Origin: Stomoxys calcitrans
Lineage: Eukaryota; Arthropoda; Insecta; Diptera; Muscidae
DNA length: 64,000 nt
Reading direction: 5' to 3'
Assembly: GCF_963082655.1 (NCBI RefSeq)
Contig: NC_081556.1
Span: 158,334,328-158,398,327, forward strand
Both the position numbers and the translations under genes were made by a program. Numbering within the stretch: the first letter of the stretch is position 1; each line of letters starts with the position of its first letter. The notes beneath the pieces are model-generated. The model made no database searches and was not told where the DNA came from. It saw only the letters and a list, made by a program, of their open reading frames with translations. Positions 45,265 to 56,151 of this stretch are shown piece by piece.

Positions 45265-45860
45265 AAGGGTGATTTTTTTGAGGTTAGGATTTTCATGCAT
45301 TAGTATTTGACAGATCACGTGGGATTTCAGACATGGTGTCAAAGAGAAAGATGCTCAGTATGCTTTGACATTTCATCATGAATAGACTTACTAACGAGCA
45401 ACGCTTGCAAATCATTGAATTTTATTACCAAAATCAGTGTTCGGTTCGAAATGTGTTCATTCACCGTTCAGCGATGAGGCTCATTTCTGGTTGAATGGCT
45501 ACGTAAATAAGCAAAATTGCCGCATTTGGAGTGAAGAGCAACCAGAAGCCGTTCAAGAACTGCCCATGCATCCCGAAAAATGCACTGTTTGGTGTGGTTT
45601 GTACGCTGGTGGAATCATTGGACCGTATTTTTTCAAAGATGCTGTTGGACGCAACGTTACGGTGAATGAACACATTTCGAACCGAACACTGATTTTGGTA
45701 ATAAATTCAATGATTTGCAAGCGTTGCTCGTTAGTAAGTCTATTAATGATGAAATGTCAAAGCATACTGAGCATCTTTCTCTTTGACACCATGTCTGAAA
45801 TCCCACGTGATCTGTCAAATACTAATGCATGAAAATCCTAACCTCAAAAAAATCACCCTT
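45265..45860 (+). mobile_element. Fold-back Tc1/mariner derivative, copy 1
   Basis: The element is 596 bp. Outer ends AAGGGTGATTTTTTTGAGG and the exact complement are flanked by TA at 45263-45264 and 45861-45862. Arms are about 200 bp (45265-45466 and 45660-45860). Each arm carries the start of a transposase (MNRLTNEQRLQIIEFYYQNQ), once per strand. The centre encodes the catalytic-core piece 'SDEAHFWLNGYVNKQN' to 'GIIGPYFFKDAVGRNV' on plus. It cannot make full transposase. Confidence 0.9.
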
Positions 45861-45869
45861 TATTTAAGG

Positions 45870-46768
45870 CATCACCACTTCCCCAAAATAACCAAAATAG
45901 CCAATATTTGGCTCAAATGAAAGGTATTTGAGATTAGAAAACGAATTTGATAACCAATTTTGGGGCCATGTATTTGGGGGGCGCCTTATCCTGTAGACTC
46001 CCCTCAAAACCAATGGCAATATGGAGTTTAAATAAAAGGTATTTGAGAGAAGAGCACGATGCTGATATTTTTTCAGGCCCATGTGTCGAGGGGACCTCCT
46101 CACCCCCTAAATCAGAGAAAACATGAGAATATCGAGCTGAATTAAAGTATTTTAAGAATGGAGTACACCTTACGTCCAAACTTAAATTCGTAGTCCAATA
46201 AAGATCATATGGGATTCAGATGAAGGCACTTATTGTATATTGTTAAACTGTTTGTCAAGCGATATACTATTTTCGTAGCATGGTATATCATTAAAAGCTT
46301 TTTAATTTTCATAAGGCCGAAAATGGAGTACAACTCACATGGGCTGGAGCTTCAAAATCATCCTTGGAGCTACTGGACCGTGTACAGAGGAGAGCGATGG
46401 CGTTGATTGGGGACAGTGGAGTATCCAACTCTGTTGCCTCCCTTCACCATCGTCGCAATGTGGGTTGTTTTGCGCTATTCTATCGGTACTTTCATACTGT
46501 GTGTTCGTCTGATATTACTCTTTTTATTCCTGTTGTAAGGATGTATGTCAGGGATACTAGACATTCCAGGAACTCACACCCGTTTGTAATTGATTGGCCA
46601 GCGGACCGCACAATACATTATAGAGAGTATTCCTATTTCGCCCGAACCGTTCGTATGTGGAACCGACTTCCGGCTAATGTTTTTCCCACCCACTTTGACA
46701 TCCAATGAAAATTTTGTTCCATTTAAAGTAAAATAAGGCGCAGCGGAGCGGGCCCGATCCAGCTAGTA
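45870..46768 (+). mobile_element. Family D element with CTAGT end, interrupted by a retrotransposon
   Basis: Units with 'TCAAATGAAAGGTATTTGAG' and 'GGCCCATGTGTCGAGGGGAC' (45880-46190) are followed by the LINE piece. The terminus is 'AAGGCGCAGCGGAGCGGGCC', CGATCC and AGCTAGTATT (46733-46766). The CTAG|T end after a GC-rich block is like Helitron 3' termini. The mirror terminus is at 49851. Confidence 0.5.
46312..46708 (+). mobile_element. Non-LTR retrotransposon fragment (reverse transcriptase C-terminus)
   Basis: An open frame from 46364 encodes 'ELLDRVQRRAMALIGDSG', 'RRNVGCFALFYRYFHTVC' and 'SYFARTVRMWNRLPANVFPT'. It is the same family as 190-1051 and better preserved, but only the last part of the reverse transcriptase remains. 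Confidence 0.85.
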
Positions 46769-46789
46769 TTCATAGATAATTCAATATGG

Positions 46790-47075
46790 ATTCAATTTGG
46801 CACGGTGATTATGGAGTTTAAAACAACTCACTGCCATAAACTTCGTCAAAGTTGATTCAAATCGGGAGCTCGCTCGGTATGACAGCTACAACCAAGTGTA
46901 GTCTGGTCGGGATAATATTCGGCACATATCTCTTTTCAAGATTGCAGCGAAACCTTCTAAGAAATTGTACTTATATGGGTCCAAGATCTTAAGTAGAAAG
47001 ATCGGTCTATATGGCAGCAATATTAAAATATGGACCGACCTGGCCCTCATAAAGGTAACAATTACTGTCCCTTTA
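46790..47075 (-). repeat. Decayed family C fragment
   Basis: 'AGAAAGATCGGTCTATATGG' with CAGCAATATTAAAATATGGACCGACCTGG fits one family C unit. Upstream parts are weaker. Confidence 0.6.
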
Positions 47076-47763
47076 ATTGTCCCATCCTAGGAAAATCATA
47101 GTATCAAATCCTGACATATCAATTTAATGTGACGTATATTACACCGGGTTACAATAAAATTAAAAAAAAAATCTATTCAATTTTTTTAGTGTTTTTTTTT
47201 TTTTAATTTAAATTAATTTTGTTGATTTTTTTATCTAAGAATCTATTCCTCTGTCGAGACGAGCTTATTGATCGAATAATTCTTTGCAAGGGAAAAGTAG
47301 AAGTCAGTCAGTCAGAAGATACCACAACACCAAACATGGTCTGATGCGTTTCAACCTCTTGGCTAAGGAGGTCATTATCGGATATCCCCAGGTTTGAAGG
47401 CTTTAAGAGCCTTACGTTGTACTTTTATCGAATTCATTGCGAAAACGCCTTTGTGATGTAAGTTCGAACCAATTAAGTTCGACACCAAGTCTACTAGCTG
47501 TTCTTTTTCCAATGGATGTGTTTGTGTTGAAGAGATGGATTTATTGTCCACACAAATAAAATTCCTTCAATGGTATCCACATGTAGCGTTGCAATGGCTC
47601 TCGCTGGCGCTCCCAGTGTGCAGGTTTTCCTACAAATATTGTCGTGTGATCAACTTCTTGTCATATTGAAAAAAAAACTCGATAAAGCTTAAAATCCTTT
47701 TTGTTCGCAGAACGGCAAACAATTGGATGACTTCAATTCGCAAGCAATTCTAAAGCAATTCAT
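47076..47763. other. Unassigned sequence
   Basis: No exon or repeat named. The stretch 47325-47430 ('CACCAAACATGGTCTGATGC', 'CGGATATCCCCAGGTTTGAA') has protein-like words on plus but no identifiable family. Confidence 0.35.
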
Positions 47764-48040
47764 TGCAAATGCAAATTTTCCCGCTGACATTCCATTAAAG
47801 AACAGCGGCAAACTTCTCACATATCAATGGGTGCTGTCTGAAACAAGTTTAAGCTCAATGATAAAGGGCCTCCTTTTTATAGTCGAGTCCAAACGGAGTG
47901 TTGAAGTACATCACCAATTTGGGAAGAGGCTTTTAAATGGCATAACCACCGCTGAAAATGTTTTTCATGCTCTCGCCAGCATTCGACCCCAGGGATTCAG
48001 CGTCATAGGCGGACATGCTAACCTCTGCGCTACGGTGGCC
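47764..48040 (-). mobile_element. SINE-1, full length
   Basis: Reverse orientation from the tail 'TTTTCCCGCTGACATTCCAT' to the head, with B-box complement GCATTCGACCCCAGGG and 'CTAACCTCTGCGCTACGGTG'. Confidence 0.85.
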
Positions 48041-48718
48041 TAGACCAATTCATTTATTTTTTATTCTCCAGAAAATTAATTATGATGAATACTTTTTCAT
48101 CTTCCTTAATATGATACATCTTTTCTTTTACTGTCCCCAATAAAATGTAATAATTATCTGCTAATTGCTGCAAAACATTTTCGGGACTGTTTAATGTATT
48201 CAGTAATTATCGTTAATACGAGAAATGGGCGAAAATTGCAAATTGATTGAATCAACAAACTCCACTGCTGCATGGCTCGCTAGCGATCACACGCGAAATG
48301 GAATTGCCTAGGAGTAATCATGGCCGGAGAGTCGATATTCAACAGGAACTAAATTAAAGTGGCCACATAAACATTGTAAGCTACCTCGAGATGTGGAATA
48401 ACCACAAAATTATAAAACAAAATATTCATAACATACATGCAACTTTTAGCAATTTGAACGTGAGCCGTTTATCGTTCATGTAGGAAGTGAAGCATCTACA
48501 GGAATCCTCTCCAATGAAAAATGTAAAACGTGGTCAACATCCACACGAACGTGTCATGTGAGTGAGTCTGCAGGTTTGTCTCGACCAATTCGGTATTTCT
48601 AAGCTCGAAAAGCTCCAAGAGAGGGTACTGTTGCTGCATAAACGTGATGTTCAATGGTAATGCAATTTCAAGCATAAAGTCCAATAATATACTCGTAACT
48701 TTTGTAGATATATTTTTT
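48041..48718. other. Single-copy-looking sequence
   Basis: Nothing recognised. A minus frame at 48684-48496 is short. Confidence 0.35.
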
Positions 48719-49640
48719 TATACCCACCACCGTAGCATAGGAGATATATTCATTTAGTCATTCCGTTTGCAACACATCGAAATATCAATTACCGACTCTA
48801 CAAAGTATATATATTTCGGATCGTCGTAAAATTCTAAGACGATTTAACGATGTCCATGTGTCTGTCCTTCTGTTCATCTGTCCGTCCGTCTATTGTAATC
48901 AATCTACAGCCTTCAAAAATTGAGTTATTGAGCTGAAATTTGGCACAGTCTTTTTGATGCACGCTGGTTAAGTTCTTAAACGGGCCAAATCGGACCATAT
49001 TTGGATATAGCTGCTATATAGACCGATCTGCCGATAATGCCCATTAAAACTTTAATTTTCATCCGATTTTACTGAAATTTGAGACAGTGAATTATCTTAA
49101 GCCTCCCGACACCTGATCGGACTATATTGCTGCCATATAGACCGATCTCCCGATAAAGGTCTGAAGCCCATAAAATCGTTATTTTTTAACCGATTTTGCT
49201 GAAACATTTGAAATTTGAAACAATGAGTATTTTTAGACCACCCAACATAGGACCCGAATATGGTTCAGATCAGACTATATTTATATATGGCTGTCACATA
49301 GACCGATGTCGATATGGGGTCTTTATTTATTACCCGATATCGCTAAAATTTGAAACAGTGAGTTGTTTTCAGCCTCCCGATATCCCACCTCAACATGGTT
49401 CAGATCGGACTATATTAAGAAATAGCTGTCATATATACCGATCGGTAGATAAAGGGTCTGAAGCCGATAATAGCTTTATTTTTTCTCCGATTTCGGTGAA
49501 AGTTGAAATAGTGAGTATTTTTAGCCTCCCGACATCCGCCCCAAATATGGGTCAGATCAGACTATATAGAAATAGCTGTCATATAGACCGATCTTCCAAT
49601 TAGGGTCTTAATCCCATAAAAAGCAGATTTATTGTGCGAA
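48719..49640 (+). mobile_element. Family C tandem-unit element, plus orientation, hairpin end lost
   Basis: The left end is 'TATACCCACCACCGTAGCAT', 'CATTCCGTTTGCAACACATC' and 'TGTCCGTCCGTCTATTG'. About five units follow, with 'AGCTGCTATATAGACCGATC', 'AACAGTGAGTTGTTTTCAGC' and 'TGGTTCAGATCGGACTATAT'. The right side fades near 49640 with no GC hairpin. The ORF at 49196-49603 is translated repeat. Confidence 0.8.
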
Positions 49641-49850
49641 AAATTTACTTGTATATGAGTTCTCGGAACCTGAATAAAATATGACCGAGACCAGCCCCTA
49701 TTAAGATATAACTACGCATATTGTAGTGGAGTTATAATAAAATACGATGATTATTATATCCTTGTTTAATTTGTCTACATCAAATTAAAGTAACTTATGT
49801 TAGGCAATTCGACATCCGTGTCCTTTATGGTTCAGATCGGTTTATATTTA

Positions 49851-52125
49851 GATACTAGTCGAGCTGGGCCCGCTCCGCAGCGCCTTCTTTTACTCTCTAA
49901 TATCTTTTTAGGGTGGGAACACTTCTCTCTGAAGGTGGATATCGAATTCGTGCCATTGTAGCCTATTACGCGGAACGCGTTCGAATCCTGGCGAGAACAT
50001 CGGACATAGCGGTGTTTATCTCTTCTTAAGGTTGCGGCATTTGTGAGGTACAATGCCATGCATGGTCATTTAAAAAATTTCCCCAAAGAGATGTCGCACT
50101 GCGGAACGTCGTTCGGACTCGGCTATAAAAAAAAGTTCCCTCATCATTGAGTTTAAACTTGAATCGGAAAATACTCATTGATGTGTGACAGTTTGCCCCT
50201 TCTTGGTTCCGATGGTGGGAAATGTTCTTCCTTAGGGTAATGTTCTCATTAGGGGAGGGATGGCACCTCAGACATTTCGTCCCAAATATGGATACCAAAT
50301 TCGTGCTGCACTTCCAAATCCCTTTAATTTGAGCCCCATTTTGCCAAGGCCGGTAAATATGAACCGTTTGTAGAGTGTTTTGGGGGCTGGAGCAGCCACC
50401 GGCACTTTTCACTGAAAATCTGTATCAAATTTGTTATTAATTCCCAACGGATATGAAGTTCTGTTTAAGGGTGCTTTAGGGCGTACCCCAAACACTTGGA
50501 TCCAAAATTAGATATCAAATTCGTTTTCTACTCTCAAATACCTTTCAATTGAGTCCCATATTGTGATAATGGGTCAAATAACCCATTTGACCTAGCTTTA
50601 GGAGGAAAAGCGCCACGTAGATTTGAACGCAAATTTTAAGGTCATAATCGTAATCTACTTCCTAATACCTTTCATTTGAGTCCCATATAGCCGTGGTCGA
50701 CTAATATGCCCATTTGGGAATATTTGGGGGTGGGCGACCTCCCATTACTTGGACCTAATGTTTTATGCCATATTTTTAATCTACTGCCTAATACTTTTCA
50801 TGCGAGTCCCATATTGACATGAACTTCGATTACATCTGTTTAGAGGATTTTTGGGGTAGGGGGGCCCGCTGGTTGCTTGGACCCAAATCTAAATACCATA
50901 TTTGTTTTCTGGTCTCCAATAGCTTTCATTTGATACCTTTATTGTGCCCATCAGACCGATTTCGGATATGGGTGGCGTTTTTGGGGAAAGGGGAACGATA
51001 TCTAAAAATTATAAAGCCTATGTTTCCTTCCAGACAAACGTACACAATCTATGAAAATTTTAAGAAAATCGGTTCAACCAAGTATCATATAGTCATAATG
51101 GGTCTAATGGCGTTTTTGAGGGGTGGTGTGACCCCCTATACTTCGATCTGATTTTGTATGCCACATTCGAAATCTTCTCCCGAAAAACTTTCATTTGAGC
51201 CCCATATTGAAATGATCAATATATCTGTTTGAGGGAGTTTTGGTTTGGGGCGGTTCGATGGGTACTTACACACAAATTTTAATACCATATTCGTATTTTA
51301 TTCTCCAATACCTTTCATTTGGTACCTTTATTATCGCGATCGGTCCACTTTTGATTTTGGGTTGTGTTTTTGTCATAAGGGGGAGTTTCCGTCTCCCTTC
51401 CGGTACCGAAAAATTATATAACCTATGTTTCTTTCCAGATCAACCTACACAATATGCGAAAATTTCGAAAAATCAGTTCAGCCGTTTTACAGTTTATACG
51501 GAACAAACAAACCGAGTACCATACATCCGTGATTGGCTAATGTGCCCGGTTTGGGCGTTTTTGTGGGTGTGGGGTGACCTCCCAATACTTCGACATGAAT
51601 TTCTATGCCAGTTTCATTATCTACTCCCGCATACTTTTCATTTGATACCCATATTGTTCTTATCGGTCCACTTTAGATTTTGGGTGGTGTTTTTGGGGTA
51701 ACGGTGGAGGGTCCGCCCCCTTCCGTTATCAACAAATTATAAATACTATTCCTACTTTCTGACCATATTCGTTATCTACTCTCGAATACCATTCATTTGA
51801 GTCCCATATTGTCATGATCGTCAAATAAACCTATTTTAGGGGGTTTTGGGCTGGGGCGGCCCCCCAGGTACTTGGACCCAACTTTTATTATGAAATTCGT
51901 ACTCTACTCTTGAATACCTTTGATTTGAATCCCATATTGTCCCGATCGGTCTACTTTTATTTTTGAGTAGTACTATTGTGGTTAAGGGGAGAGTCCGCCC
52001 CCCTCCCGATATCGAAAAATTATATAGCCTATGTTTCCTTCCAGACCAACCTACACAATCTGTAAAAATTTCAAGGTAATCGGTTCAGCCGGTTAGTTAT
52101 TTACAAAATTCAATTATAGTTGTTT
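49851..52125 (-). mobile_element. Family D element, long, with CTAGT end, SINE inserted
   Basis: The left end is the complement of a CTAGT terminus: 'ATACTAGTCGAGCTGGGCCC' then GCTCCGCAGCGCC. To the right are many units of about 200-250 bp with 'CCTTTCATTTGAGTCCCATA', 'TTGGACCCAA' and 'CCCTTCCG.TATC'. The far end has 'AATCGGTTCAGCCGGTTAGT'. A SINE-1 copy is inserted at 49937. Apparent ORFs (50819-51151 and 51240-51701) are translated repeats. Confidence 0.55.
49937..50212 (+). mobile_element. SINE-1, plus orientation, head partly deleted
   Basis: It shows 'ACGCGGAACGCGTTCGAATC' (B-box TTCGAATCC kept), 'GGCATTTGTGAGGTACAATG', 'GAGATGTCGCACTGCGGAAC', 'CGGACTCGGCTATAAAAAAA', and the tail 'CTCATTGATGTGTGACAGTT'. 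It lies inside family D. Confidence 0.85.
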
Positions 52126-52501
52126 GCTCAAGTGAACTTACGACCTGAAAAGGAAGTGGAATTTAAGGAGGACATTGAAGGACAATGATGGTCAAGCGGA
52201 CGTCCTATACGAATGACTTAAGTCTGCAAGTCTTGGGACCAAACGAAGAGGCAAAAACGACCGTGGACCACAATATCCACAAAACTGTTTGATCTAAGAA
52301 TAGGTTGCGTACATCTCTCAGTCTAAGTAAAGAAAATATTAGAATGAGTCGAATGAGATTATATTTGAAAGAGTCGAAAACCCCTGGATAAGATTCTGCA
52401 ACTTCGTAAAAGATGCATCCGAGAGCTGGCCTCTACTCATTACAAGCAAATCCAATGTTACAAAATTCCTAGAGGAACGAAAATGGTATAGGTCATAAAT
52501 A
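52126..52501. other. Unassigned sequence
   Basis: 'GGAAGTGGAATTTAAGGAGG' and 'ACGACCGTGGACCACAATAT' could be decayed coding or transposon sequence. No family is recognised. Confidence 0.35.
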
Positions 52502-53099
52502 AAGGGTGATTTTTTTGAGGTTAGGATTTTCATGCATTAGTATTTGACAGATCACGTGGGACTTCAGACATGGTGTCAAAGAGAAAGATGCTCAGTATGC
52601 TTTGACATTTCATCATGAATAGACTTACTAACGAGCAACGCTTGCAAATCATTGAATTTTATTACCAAAATCAGTGTTCGGTTCGAAATGTGTTCATTCA
52701 CCGTAACGTTGCGTCCAACAGCATCTTTGAAAAAATACGGTCCAATGATTCCACCAGCGTACAAACCACACCAAACAGTGCATTTTTCGGGATGCATGGG
52801 CAGTTCTTGAACGGCTTCTGGTTGCTCTTCACTCCAAATGCGGCAATTTTGCTTATTTACGTAGCCATTCAACCAGAAATGAGCCTCATCGCTGAACAAA
52901 ATTTGTCGATTCACTGAAAATGATTTCACTGAAAATGATTCACTGAAAATGATTTGCAAGCGTTGCTCGTTAGTAAGTCTATTCATGATGAAATGTCAAA
53001 GCATACTGAGCATCTTTCTCTTTGACACCATGTCTGAAATCCCACGTGATCTGTCAAATACTAATGCATGAAAATCCTAACCTCAAAAAAATCACCCTT
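52502..53099 (-). mobile_element. Fold-back Tc1/mariner derivative, copy 2
   Basis: The element is 598 bp, TA-flanked (52500-52501 and 53100-53101), and inserted in the opposite orientation to copies 1 and 3. The minus strand encodes 'SDEAHFWLNGYVNKQN' to 'KDAVGRNVTVNE'. The right arm is shorter: after CTCATCGCTGAACAAAATTTGTCG comes a three-fold near-repeat of TTCACTGAAAATGAT (about 52914-52951), then the arm resumes at TTGCAAGCGTTGC. Confidence 0.9.
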
Positions 53100-53101
53100 T
53101 A

Positions 53102-54230
53102 TTTATGCAGCCAGTGGCCTATGACCATTGTACAATGGTTAAAGGTTGCATACCGTTTCACTGCTGTGAAAGATATACACAGATGTTTAATAATCGACCA
53201 TAATGATGAATTAGCTCATCATAGTTCATTGGAGAAACGAAGTAACCATTTAACAGACTCTAATTAAAAGTTTTACACATCCCTCCGGTCAATTCTCACA
53301 ATCTTTGCTGCAATTTTACATCATAAACATATACACATGACTATTGATACTCTTTTACATTGCAGCTAAAGCCATGGCCTTCACTTGCTCCTCTAGGAGC
53401 ATGCAAAGCAATAGTTTTTTTTTTTCGTTACAATTGACTATCTAATGTGAAGTCAGGAGAATGGCTTTCACTGGTATTGCAAGCTTTGTGTGGAGAATAC
53501 CATGAATCTGGCCTAGTCACATGATACGACAGTTGTTCATTCATTGACCATGGTACCCCTGGCAATCTCTTTGGGTGACCGAGCTATTTTACTACTGTGC
53601 AGATGAACGCACAGTCATAATACCTATGGCTGTAGGCAAATTCACAGTCAGTCGGTGTCATGGGTACATGACTCTGTAATTTCTTAAGATCGGTTTTTTT
53701 ATTTTGGTTTTTGTTGGGAATGTTTAAAATTTGCACTTTGTTCGTTCAAAGAATGACTTGTATTCGTAGTCATTTGATTGATTCATTTCAATTCAATACT
53801 TGAAGAAATACTATTGAGACGTTTTCATCACCCAAAACAATCTCAAGTGAATATTATAGGGGAGAAGTATGTAAAATGGGACGCTTTTTAAAAATTGTCA
53901 TAATTTTTTCAGCTTAATTTTAAGAAGATAACACTGTCTCTCCTTAGAAGAACACCTTGGCGCTTATGCGGATATTTTGCGAATAACTCTATCAATCTGT
54001 GTTTCGATGCTAGCAGGAAGATCAGAAGATAGACATTTGGGAAGCTTTCAGTCATGTAAAATGTATATCCATAAATCCAGTCGGATAAAAAAAAGTAAAA
54101 TCGAAAGCAGTAATCAAGTATGAAGGTAAAGCCCATTTGCGAAATTTGATATCTTCAATAATTCGAACGTATTCACCACAGTTTTCAAAAAAGCCAGATC
54201 AAGGAGATAAGTGACCGATTTAAGCAAAAC
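53102..54230. other. Single-copy-looking sequence
   Basis: No supported exon or repeat. A minus frame at 54136-53909 lacks family features. Confidence 0.35.
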
Positions 54231-54365
54231 CAGTAAGGAAGGGCAAAAGTCGGGCAGTGCCGACTGTATAATACCCTACACCTAACTTTATGTACAATGT
54301 GGGAGCTACAATATATCCAATTCTGCACCAATTTTGATGGACCTCGGCGCATATTTTCAGAACCA
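54231..54365 (-). repeat. Family B right-end fragment, reverse
   Basis: 'CAGTAAGGAAGGGCAAAAGT', CGGGCAGTGCCGACT and 'GTATAATACCCTACACCTAA' are the complement of the family B end with an intact hairpin (AGTCGG...CCGACT). Confidence 0.8.
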
Positions 54366-54394
54366 AGAATTTCGTATGCAAATTTGGGGGTAAG

Positions 54395-54550
54395 TTATCG
54401 GGGGACAGCCCCAACCTAAAACCTCCTCAAACCGGATTATATACCGATCCGCACAATAGAGATTCAATTGGAAGGTATTTGAGAGTAGAAAAGAAACGTG
54501 GTATCAGCTTATGGGGCAAGTGTATGGGGGACAATTTTTCCCTTATCTCT
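54395..54550 (-). repeat. Family D fragment
   Basis: 'GGGGACAGCCCCAACCTAAA' and 'GGAAGGTATTTGAGAGTAGA' match the complement of family D units. Confidence 0.55.
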
Positions 54551-55445
54551 ATACCCTACACCACCTCTGTGGTACAGGGTACCATAACTTTGTGCATTTG
54601 TTTGCAATGCTATGAAGGAGAAGAGCTAGATCCATTGAATCACTTCCTGATTCGATTTAGCTATGTCTGCCTGTCTATCCGTGCATTGTCCGATTTTTTA
54701 TCCGATTTTCATATTATTTTGCACAAGTCACTTCTTTGGTCCAAGGACGAACGCAATTGATTTGAAAAAATCAGTCCAGATTTGCTCTTTTAAGTCCTTG
54801 TATCCACACTCTTGGTCCTATCTTTACAAAATTTTAGCATGAGACGTATCGTGTGAAGTTTCAATATGTGTGCAAAATTTTATCAAAATTGGGTCAGATT
54901 TAGATCTCCCATATATATTTTTCATCCGATATGGTCTTTTAAGGCGGTAGAAAAAACAATTTTGGTTTTTTTTTTTTTTTGGAGGTTTTATGATTGACGT
55001 CCAGATTTACATGTAGGTATGGCTAGGTAAGAGTGGAAGTCCTTTCAAGGCTCAGTTTAACAATTTTAAGTGCATTGGATACCACAGTAGCAACACATCA
55101 AGGCCTCTGCTAGGAATCGGACCCAGGACACCCGCTTTGGCAATCCGAGCATGCCTCCAACTCGGTTACCGGAGTGCCTAGATTTATATGTAGCTCTCAT
55201 ATATATATTTTTGCCGATTTTTTCCTATTGCGGTAGCCAGAAATGTCAAAATGAAAATCGAACCACAAATGCCTTTGTAAATCGCAAAATACGAAGACTG
55301 GCTCTGCCGAAACTCCAAAAAAAAAAAAAAAATAAAAGAAAGGTCGAAAACCACCGATGCCAAAAGAGATGTAATGAACCTCAAGCGGTTTTTTTTAACA
55401 AATTTTCGAGCACTATCCAAAAATTGGAAATCGGACCATTAATGA
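54551..55445 (+). mobile_element. Family B element with nested SINE-2
   Basis: The left end is 'ATACCCTACACCACCTCTGT' and GGTACAGGGTACCATAAC. The leader has 'GATTCGATTTAGCTATGTCT', then units to about 54960. After the SINE it resumes with 'TATGTAGCTCTCATATATAT' (55188). No right hairpin is present. Confidence 0.7.
54965..55179 (-). mobile_element. Second SINE-like element (SINE-2)
   Basis: Read on minus it starts 'TAGGCACTCCGGTAACCGAG' (A-box-like) and has B-box word GGTCCGATTCC about 45 bp later ('CCTGGGTCCGATTCCTAG'). It ends in an A run (T run at 54965-54980 on plus). This is the layout of a tRNA-derived SINE, distinct from SINE-1. A 14 bp near-duplication AGATTTAYATGTAG (55003 and 55180) is probably fortuitous. 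Confidence 0.55.
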
Positions 55446-56151
55446 ACATTTGGCATCAGATTTAGTTTTTTTTTTCCCAACATGCCCGGCACATGTCTTA
55501 CACACCAAGAAAAATTGATACGGTATGGTATCAAACATTTCCAAAACTTATAACTTTTGCTGAAAAATCACTCGAGAAATTTCATTTTCAACCATACATC
55601 TTACCTTCCCCCATTCGCTTAGGAATAAAACAACACTGAGCTATGGTTATTTACATATATGCGTAACATTTTACGATTGATTTTTCTTTAATTGTTGATT
55701 TTCTTTACAAAATTGGCTAAAGTTTACAATAAAAACAATTGTTAAAATTACATTCATCTATTGTGAATGTAAAATAAATTAATTTGTATATTAAATTATT
55801 ATCCTTTGTAATAATAATTATAATAATAATGCAACTCACTACAAATATATAATACTAAAAACAAACATACTTACATAGCAATATACATACATGCATACGC
55901 CTTGGGCGCAAAATGCGATTGTGGGTAGTCACTATTGATGCGCCCAAAAATATGCTATGCAGAATACAATAATATAACTGGTCTATGTCTAATCTAAAGG
56001 CATTTGCTATTTGGTCAAAGCCCTAGTCTTTGGATGATGAATTTTTCTGTTCAATGCTCGAAATGCATGAACAAAGAAATTGTTGTTGGAGAACTATTTC
56101 TTTTTTTTTTTGTTTAATATGGCAACGCTACTCTATGAGTGTTTTCTAAAC
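55446..56151 (-). other. 3' flank / probable 3' UTR of the Ser/Pro-rich protein gene
   Basis: AT-rich sequence directly downstream of the stop codon at 56154-56152. A minus-strand ATTAAA hexamer lies at 56113-56118, about 35 nt past the stop, and is a weak polyadenylation candidate. The transcript end was not fixed. Confidence 0.4.

Noticed and set aside
49196..49603. 135-residue frame with repeating protein motif
   Set aside because: It is the translation of family C DNA units. The periodicity is in the DNA repeat, not in a protein family.
51240..51701. 153-residue frame
   Set aside because: It is a translation through family D units, with the same phrases (PYSYFILQY / HTFHLIPIL) recurring because the DNA repeats.
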